The position numbers were made by a program, and so were the translations under genes. DNA of 28,129 nucleotides. Origin: Spirochaetaceae bacterium. Its GTDB lineage: Bacteria; Spirochaetota; Spirochaetia; DSM-2461. Shown here in pieces: positions 23,621 to 28,129 of the stretch. The stretch covers positions 1 through 28,129 of the forward strand of contig QKAI01000268.1 of NCBI GenBank assembly GCA_003246505.1, given 5' to 3'. Each line of letters opens with the position of its first letter. The stretch's first letter is position 1. The notes beneath the pieces are model-generated. The model worked only from the letters and a program-made list of their open reading frames with translations, was not told where the DNA came from and searched no databases.

Positions 23621-23634
23621 TACAAACGTTTACA
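23621..23634. promoter_or_regulatory. LacI-family operator (cre-like) O2 of the CUT2 operon
   Basis: TACAAACGTTTACA has the same core as the site at 23421 and lies exactly 200 bp from it, near 19 helical turns. The predicted promoter lies between them, an arrangement suited to a repression loop. Confidence 0.6.
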
Positions 23635-23740
23635 GAATTCCTCCTCCCCGGGCTGCCTAGGGAATAATAACAGGGACGGGATCATGGGCATGTCCCGCAG
23701 AACAGGGGTGAGGCGGTTGGTGTTTTGTGGTGATAAAGAG

Positions 23741-23787
23741 GGAACCGGTCCGGGTGTTGCGATTGGATAAGGTCCCGGACCGGTTCC
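23741..23787. terminator. 14-bp perfect stem-loop after the transaldolase operon
   Basis: GGAACCGGTCCGGG (23741-23754) pairs perfectly with CCCGGACCGGTTCC (23774-23787) over a 19-base loop. It lies about 30 bp beyond the small ORF that ends the operon and before the promoter of the next operon. No T-run follows (CTCTTTATC on the minus strand), so it may be Rho-assisted or act to stabilise mRNA. The surrounding 23640-23816 has no convincing gene. Confidence 0.5.
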
Positions 23788-23816
23788 GAAGCGATTGAAT
23801 TATATGGAAACTATTT

Positions 23817-23963
23817 TTACTTCTTTCTGCTGATCCAGAGGGAGGCGTCCGAAAAGACCCCGGGGGTTTTGTCCGCGGGGATGTTCTCTCTGAGGCTCCC
23901 TCTCTTCTGTCTTTCACTTTTCCGGCGCTGCCGCCGTTCTCTAGTTTTTCTCAAATTCATCAT
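23817..23963 (-). CDS. Small basic ORF (48 residues) coupled to the carboxyltransferase gene
   Basis: This unrecognised ORF begins with ATG ATG; the first ATG overlaps the TGA stop of the carboxyltransferase gene (ATGA), a typical coupled arrangement, and it ends with TAA. The product has a very basic, Arg-rich N-terminal half (RKTRERRQRRKSERQKR) and a tail with PADKTPGVFSDASLW. There is no membrane helix and no biotin motif. Carboxyltransferase genes are sometimes followed by small accessory subunits (for example epsilon or OadG-like), but no similarity to these is visible. The ribosome-binding site is weak (GGGA), so it could be a chance frame. Confidence 0.4.
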   Translation of the reverse strand: MMNLRKTRERRQRRKSERQKRGSLRENIPADKTPGVFSDASLWISRKK

Positions 23964-25555
23964 AGGGGCATGTTCCCGTGTTTCTTGGAGGGCCTGTCCT
24001 CCCGCTTGTCCGCGATGATCTCCAGGGACCGGATCAGCTCCTTCCTGGCCGATTCGGGGGAGATCACGTCGTCCACGATTCCCAGGGAGGCGGAGGAGAA
24101 GGGGTTCATGAATTTCCTCTGGTACTCGTGCATCTTGATTTCCTTGATCAGGTCGTGATCCTTGGCGGACTGGATCTCATTCCTGAAGATGATGTTGGCC
24201 GCCCCGGAGGCGCCCATGACGGCGATCTCCGCGATGGGCAGGGTCAGGACCCGGTCGTAGCCCAGGGCCCGGGAGGCCATGCCGATGTAGGCGCCCCCGT
24301 AGGCCTTTCTGAGGACCAGGGCGATCTTGGGCACCGTGGCCTCCGCAATGGCGTAGAGCAGCTTGGCCCCGTGGCGTATGATGCCCCCGTACTCCTGCTC
24401 CGTCCCGGGCATGTAGCCGGGCACGTCCACCAGGGAGATCACCGGGATGGAGAAGGCGTCGCAGAAGCGGACGAACCGGGCCGCCTTGTCCGAGGAGTCC
24501 CGGTCCAGGGCCCCGGCGAAGACCATGGGCTGGTTCCCGATGATCCCCACGGAACGGCCGGCCAAGCGGGCGAAGCCCACCACCATGCTCCGGGCGAAGT
24601 CCCTGTGGACCTCCAGGAAACTCTCCCCGTCGAAGAGAAGGGCGATGATCTCCCTCACGTCGTAGGCCCGGGTGGACTCCCCGGGGATGATCCTGAGGAT
24701 CTCCCCGGTCTCCCTGTTCGGGTCGTCGGTGCACTCCAGCCGGGGAGGGGCCTCCCGGTTGGAGGAGGGCAGGTAGGAGAGCAGTCTCTTCACGAGCCGG
24801 AAGCACTCCTCCTCGCTGGCGCAGTGGAAGTGGACGTTGCCGCTTTTGCTGGCATGGGCCAGGGCCCCGCCCAGGTCCTCGTGGCTAACCTCTTCCCCGG
24901 TCACCGCCTTGATGACCTCCGGCCCGGTGATGTACATATGGCTGGTTTTGTCTATCATGAAGACGAAGTCGGTCAGGGCCGGGGAGTAGGCCGCGCCCCC
25001 CGCGCAGGGCCCCATGATCAGGCTGATCTGGGGGATGACCCCCGAGGCCAGGATGTTCTCCCGGAAAATGCTGCCGTAGCCCTCCAGGGACATGACCCCC
25101 TCCTGGATCCGGGCCCCCCCGGAATCGTTGATCTGGATGAAGGGTTTCCCCGTCTTGAGGGCCAGGCGCTGGGTGGCGGCGATCTTGGAGGCGTGCTGCT
25201 CCCCCAGGGAGCCCCCCAGGACGGTGAAGTCCTGGGAGGAGAGCCAGATCTGCCTCCCCTCGAGGAGGGCGCTGCCCGTGATGACCCCGTCCCCGGATAT
25301 CTTCTTGCTGTCCATGCCGAAGTCGTCGATGCGGCTCAGCTCGTAGGGATGGTTCTCCACGAAGCTGCCCTCGTCGGTGAGGAGCCGGATCCTTTCCCGG
25401 GCCGTATGCTTGCCCTTGGCCTTCTGCCTGGCCTGGCGGTCCTCCCCGCCCCCGGCCAGCATGGCCTTGCGCATCGTCTCAAGAAGCTTCAGGCTCTCCC
25501 TGTGGCTGTAGGGCAGTTCGGGGGACGGGTCAGTTCCCTTTTCTGACGTGCTCAT
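23960..25555 (-). CDS. Biotin-dependent carboxyltransferase (PccB / MmdA / transcarboxylase 12S family)
   Basis: This 531-residue protein has the two crotonase-like halves of acyl-CoA carboxyltransferases. Typical segments are KGKHTARERIRLL, GSLGEQHASKI, NDSGGARIQEGV, MGPCAGGAAYSPALTDF, DVPGYMPGTEQEYGGIIRHGAKLLYA and RKAYGGAYIGM. Members move a carboxyl group between an acyl-CoA (propionyl-, methylmalonyl-, malonyl-) and biotin on a carrier protein. No biotin carrier, biotin carboxylase or sodium-pump subunit is encoded in the window. The gene overlaps the end of the aldehyde dehydrogenase gene by 26 bp, with GAGGAG inside it, so the two are translationally coupled. Context suggests it decarboxylates malonyl-CoA, or transfers its carboxyl group, after the acylating dehydrogenase; family precedent alone would say methylmalonyl-CoA. 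Confidence 0.9.
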   Translation of the reverse strand: MSTSEKGTDPSPELPYSHRESLKLLETMRKAMLAGGGEDRQARQKAKGKHTARERIRLLTDEGSFVENHPYELSRIDDFGMDSKKISGDGVITGSALLEGRQIWLSSQDFTVLGGSLGEQHASKIAATQRLALKTGKPFIQINDSGGARIQEGVMSLEGYGSIFRENILASGVIPQISLIMGPCAGGAAYSPALTDFVFMIDKTSHMYITGPEVIKAVTGEEVSHEDLGGALAHASKSGNVHFHCASEEECFRLVKRLLSYLPSSNREAPPRLECTDDPNRETGEILRIIPGESTRAYDVREIIALLFDGESFLEVHRDFARSMVVGFARLAGRSVGIIGNQPMVFAGALDRDSSDKAARFVRFCDAFSIPVISLVDVPGYMPGTEQEYGGIIRHGAKLLYAIAEATVPKIALVLRKAYGGAYIGMASRALGYDRVLTLPIAEIAVMGASGAANIIFRNEIQSAKDHDLIKEIKMHEYQRKFMNPFSSASLGIVDDVISPESARKELIRSLEIIADKREDRPSKKHGNMPL

Positions 25556-26912
25556 CGAATAACTCCTCGTCCGAGGGCTGTCTGTTCGCGATGGGAGAGG
25601 ACACCCAGGTCGTGTTGATCAGGTGCTTCCAGGTGATGTTCTCGCTGGAAATGTTCCCTCCCCAGGTCCCGCAGCCCAGGGTCAGGGTGGTGGGCATGCC
25701 GTTGGTCCAGGAACCGCTGTTGGCCAGGCAGTGGGGCTGGTTCACCATGACCCGGGACACCTTCACCTGTTCCGCCAGCTGGAGGATCCGCTCCCTCCTG
25801 GTGGTGTGGATGCCGCAGGAGTGGCCCGCCCCGGAATAGGCGGTGATTCTGTTGACCATCCGCACGGCCTCGTTGAAATCGCTCCATTTGTACAGGGCCA
25901 TGACCACGGAGAGCTTCTCCCCGCTGAAGAGGTAGCCCTCTCCCGCGCCGGTCTCCTCCACGAAGAAGAAGCTTTTCCCTTCGGGGAGAGCGATGCCGGC
26001 GATGCCCGCGATCTTCGGGGCCGGCTGGGCCACCACGTCCCGGTTGAGGGTATGCCCGTCGGGCCACAGGGCCTTCTCCAGCTTACCCTTCTCCTCGGCG
26101 CTGCAGAGGTAGCCCCCTTCCGCCTCCAGGGCCTTCACCAGATCCCCGTAGATGGTGTCCTGGGCCAGGCAGGAGTTCTCCGCGGAGCAGCTGGTGGCCA
26201 TGTCGAAGGTCTTGGACCGCTTGATTTTGTCGGCCACCACCTTCATGTCCTGGGTATCGTCCACGATGGTCACCGCGTTGCCCGCGCCCACCCCGTAGGC
26301 GGGGGTGCCGCTGGAGTAGGCCGTCTTCACAAGGCCGGCGCCGCCCGTGGCCAGGATCAGGTCGCACTTGGCCATGATCTCCTGGGAATTCTCCATGGTG
26401 ACCTGGTCCACGTGGATGATCAGGTCCTCCGGGTAGCCCAGCTTCTTCAGGACCCCTCTCATCTTGTTGACCACCATCTCGTTCGTTTTTACGGAGCGGG
26501 GATGGGGGGCCAGGATAATGGCGTTCCTGCCCTTGAGGGCGCTCATGGACTTGAGGACCGGGGTCGCCTCGTTGTTGGTGGTGGGGACCATGGCCCCGAT
26601 GACGCCCACCGGCTTGGCGATCTTGATCAGCCCCAGGGCGGGATCCTCTTCGATGATGCCGGCGGACTTCTTGCCCTTCATGTCGAACCATCCGGCCCTG
26701 ACCTTGTTCATCATCTTGCCGTGCTTGCTCTCGAAGCAGCCCATGCGGGACTCCTCCACGGCCATGGTCGCCAGTTCGGTGACGAAGGGCTCCTGAACGC
26801 ACACCCAGGCGATGGTCTGGCAGATCTCGTCCACCCTCTCCTGTGAGAGGAACTCTATCTCTTTCTGGGCCTTCCGGGCCCGGTCTATCAATCCGTTTAC
26901 GTAATCCGACAT
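25530..26912 (-). CDS. CoA-acylating aldehyde dehydrogenase (EutE/AdhE-N/SauS-like)
   Basis: This 460-residue protein belongs to the CoA-acylating branch of aldehyde dehydrogenases. It has the N-terminal PVGVIGAMVPTTNNEATP segment, the nucleotide-binding ATGGAGLVKTAYSSGTPAYG, and the catalytic Cys242 in FDMATSCSAENS. Its C-terminal GCGTWGGNISSENITWKHLINT resembles AdhE and sulfoacetaldehyde-type (SauS) enzymes. It oxidises an aldehyde with NAD(P)+ and CoA to an acyl-CoA. It is not of the MmsA/IolA type that usually handles malonate semialdehyde. Next to a transaldolase-like enzyme and a carboxyltransferase, malonate semialdehyde to malonyl-CoA is a good candidate reaction (inference); sulfoacetaldehyde is its sulfonate counterpart. 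AAGGAT/AGGA precedes the start. The gap to the transaldolase gene is 21 bp. Confidence 0.88.
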   Translation of the reverse strand: MSDYVNGLIDRARKAQKEIEFLSQERVDEICQTIAWVCVQEPFVTELATMAVEESRMGCFESKHGKMMNKVRAGWFDMKGKKSAGIIEEDPALGLIKIAKPVGVIGAMVPTTNNEATPVLKSMSALKGRNAIILAPHPRSVKTNEMVVNKMRGVLKKLGYPEDLIIHVDQVTMENSQEIMAKCDLILATGGAGLVKTAYSSGTPAYGVGAGNAVTIVDDTQDMKVVADKIKRSKTFDMATSCSAENSCLAQDTIYGDLVKALEAEGGYLCSAEEKGKLEKALWPDGHTLNRDVVAQPAPKIAGIAGIALPEGKSFFFVEETGAGEGYLFSGEKLSVVMALYKWSDFNEAVRMVNRITAYSGAGHSCGIHTTRRERILQLAEQVKVSRVMVNQPHCLANSGSWTNGMPTTLTLGCGTWGGNISSENITWKHLINTTWVSSPIANRQPSDEELFDEHVRKGN

Positions 26913-26933
26913 TTTTCCTATCCTTTCTCTATC

Positions 26934-28013
26934 TTACTTCTTATCCGGGTTGGGCAGCATGAAATCTTTGATGATCCCCAGAAGCTCATGGTAGCCGTCG
27001 ATGAATCCCCTGAGGGTCCGGGCGGTGGCGCCGTAAAAATCGAATTCCTCGGGCTTCATCGTGTAGGCCCCGTAGGCCCTGTTGAAATCGGGGAACTTAT
27101 CCTGCAGCTCCTTGAGAACGGCCGGATCGACGGGCCTGTCTATGGTCACTTCCACGGGAACGTCGCTGCCGTTGAACTTCTTCTGCCAGTCGCAGGGTAT
27201 GGTCTGAACGATATCGTCCCCTATGATCTGGGACCAGTGGAGATGGTTTCTGTAGGCGGCGGAGAGAAGCCGGGTCCGGAAACCCTTTTCCTTATATATT
27301 TTGTAGGCGTTCTTGAAGGCGGCCACTCCGGCCCAGTCCAGGACGCCGGGGGTCGTCACGATGCCCTGCTTGCCCGCCACGACCTTGAGCCAGTCATCCA
27401 GACGTCCGACCATGATCGTGCAGACCGGGGTCATTTTTGAAACGTCCTTTCCTTCCGCCTCCCTTCTCTTCAGGCCCCGTTCCACCGCTTCCGCCACGGC
27501 CACAGCCTGGGGTACGGTGAAACAGACGGTGGCGTTGATGTTGACGCCCCGGTAGGTGGCTTCTTCGAAGGCTTTGATTCCCGCGGCGGTGGTGGGCATT
27601 TTGACCATCATGTTAGGGGCCAGGGTACTGAACTTGACCGCCTGCTCGGCCATGGCGCCGGCGTTGCGGTAGAGCTGGGCATTGGTCTGGATGGATATAC
27701 GGCCCTTGAGTCCCTTCTCCCTGTCAAAGACGGGTTTGAGGATTTCCGCTCCCTTGACGGCCATCTCTTCGATGAGCTTCCAGGCGACTTCCACTTCCCC
27801 CGCTTCGGGCATCTCCGCGATAATTTCCTTGATTCTGCCTTCCCAGAGGGGCATCTCCTTCTTAAGTACGTTGAGAACGATTACCGGATTGGTGGTGGCT
27901 CCCGTGGCGCCGTGGCCTATGGAATATTCCAGTTCCTCCACGGAACAGGAATCATTCCACACCTCCATATTGCATATGGAAACGGATTTCCTAATAGGAC
28001 TCATATCACCCAT
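26934..28013 (-). CDS. Transaldolase-like protein with Gln in place of the catalytic Glu
   Basis: This 359-residue class I (Schiff-base) aldolase is of the transaldolase family. Motifs aligned by eye to E. coli TalB are: Asp21 (D17), GATTNP with Asn42 (N35), Lys138 in MMVKMPTTAAGIKAFE (K132, the Schiff-base lysine), VGR with Arg204 (R181) and SAAYRN with Arg255 (R228), the last two being phosphate-binding in TalB. The TalB catalytic Glu96 is replaced by Gln109 (ISIQTN), as in fructose-6-phosphate aldolase, and Phe178 appears as Met201. The start has AAGGAG seven bases upstream. It leads the operon with the acylating dehydrogenase and carboxyltransferase and shares a 13-bp operator with iolB. 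I infer action on 2-deoxy-5-keto-gluconate, with glyceraldehyde-3-phosphate as acceptor or by plain aldol cleavage. An ordinary pentose-phosphate transaldolase is the alternative. Confidence 0.87.
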   Translation of the reverse strand: MGDMSPIRKSVSICNMEVWNDSCSVEELEYSIGHGATGATTNPVIVLNVLKKEMPLWEGRIKEIIAEMPEAGEVEVAWKLIEEMAVKGAEILKPVFDREKGLKGRISIQTNAQLYRNAGAMAEQAVKFSTLAPNMMVKMPTTAAGIKAFEEATYRGVNINATVCFTVPQAVAVAEAVERGLKRREAEGKDVSKMTPVCTIMVGRLDDWLKVVAGKQGIVTTPGVLDWAGVAAFKNAYKIYKEKGFRTRLLSAAYRNHLHWSQIIGDDIVQTIPCDWQKKFNGSDVPVEVTIDRPVDPAVLKELQDKFPDFNRAYGAYTMKPEEFDFYGATARTLRGFIDGYHELLGIIKDFMLPNPDKK

Positions 28014-28057
28014 ATCTTATCTCCTTAATGATTATCACTGCTTGGACGGATTGTCTA

Positions 28058-28070
28058 ATTGTATGATAAT
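28058..28070. promoter_or_regulatory. FadR/GntR-type operator over the -10 box of the transaldolase promoter
   Basis: ATTGTATGATAAT differs at one base from the consensus element and covers the whole -10 box. Partial copies flank it (ATTGTCTAAT from 28050, ATTATCACTG from 28031), hinting at several bound dimers. Confidence 0.6.
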
Positions 28071-28091
28071 CTGTTATCAAGTATTTGTAAA
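28063..28091 (-). promoter_or_regulatory. Promoter of the transaldolase operon
   Basis: On the minus strand TTTACA (plus 28086-28091) lies exactly 17 bp before TATCAT (plus 28063-28068), each one base off consensus. Transcription would start near 28056, about 43 bases before the ATG. Confidence 0.6.
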
Positions 28092-28113
28092 GAGGAAATT
28101 TTGAAAAAATCAT

Positions 28114-28126
28114 ATTATCAGACAAT
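28114..28126. promoter_or_regulatory. Second FadR/GntR-type operator upstream of the transaldolase promoter
   Basis: ATTATCAGACAAT is a full match to the shared element, 56 bp from the site over the -10 box. Lying three bases from the window end, it could also serve a divergent gene outside the window. Confidence 0.6.
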
Positions 28127-28129
28127 ATA

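Noticed and set aside
23657..23917. 86-residue minus-strand frame in the gap after the carboxyltransferase gene
   Set aside because: It has no ribosome-binding site, spans the 14-bp stem-loop, and overlaps the better supported 48-residue ORF in a different frame.
20857..26846. Long plus-strand frames (20857-22470, 23978-25546, 25623-26846) opposite the ATPase, carboxyltransferase and dehydrogenase genes
   Set aside because: Composition rich in Gly, His, Val and Asp is typical of antisense frames in GC-rich genes; the opposite strand encodes complete, recognised proteins.
23960..28013. Reading the transaldolase operon as part of sulfoquinovose degradation (sulfo-TAL pathway)
   Set aside because: There is no sulfoquinovosidase, sulfosugar isomerase or sulfolactaldehyde enzyme in the window, while iolB, iolD and iolE are present and share the operator; the similarity is kept only as a chemical analogy.

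Overview
The window looks like spirochaete chromosome (moderate confidence). It is GC-rich and densely coded. Exported proteins carry leaders of the ANG(S/K) type (…TANGKKD, …FANGSAD), common in spirochaetal binding proteins, and there are several relaxed-lipobox lipoproteins and a 7TMR-DISM/LuxR sensor. No RNA genes, insertion sequences or CRISPR arrays were seen.

Left part (1-8226): two neighbouring genes built of ~51-residue tandem repeats (the first cut by the window edge), an ABC exporter half-transporter, a convergent membrane diguanylate cyclase, a divergent 7TM sensor with a LuxR DNA-binding domain, and a lipoprotein with a MACPF (pore-forming) signature.

Middle (8322-12699): a minus-strand lacI-SBP-permease-permease operon for a CUT1 sugar transporter without its own ATPase. 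Its promoter is flanked by palindromic TGAAAG-NN-CTTTCA operators. A divergent FadR-type GntR regulator and a DUF523 protein follow on the plus strand.

Right part (13941-28129) is the most interesting. Three minus-strand transcription units encode most of a myo-inositol pathway: (i) transaldolase-like protein, CoA-acylating aldehyde dehydrogenase, biotin-type carboxyltransferase and a small ORF; (ii) a CUT2 transporter (binding protein, ATPase, permease), a Gfo/Idh dehydrogenase (IolG-like) and a LacI regulator; (iii) iolB, iolD, iolE. The usual kinase IolC, aldolase IolJ and IolA dehydrogenase are absent from the window. All three units and the gntR gene carry near-identical copies of a 13-bp pseudo-palindrome (ATTRTCNGAYAAT) at their promoters. 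It fits the FadR-subfamily operator pattern, so they probably form one regulon.

Working model (inference): inositol is imported by the CUT2 transporter and converted by IolG, IolE, IolD and IolB to 2-deoxy-5-keto-gluconate. The transaldolase-like enzyme then cleaves this without phosphorylation, moving the dihydroxyacetone unit to glyceraldehyde-3-phosphate (giving fructose-6-phosphate) or releasing it, and forming malonate semialdehyde. The acylating dehydrogenase would make malonyl-CoA, and the carboxyltransferase would take its carboxyl group to leave acetyl-CoA. This would be a kinase-free variant of inositol catabolism, formally parallel to the sulfoquinovose transaldolase pathway.
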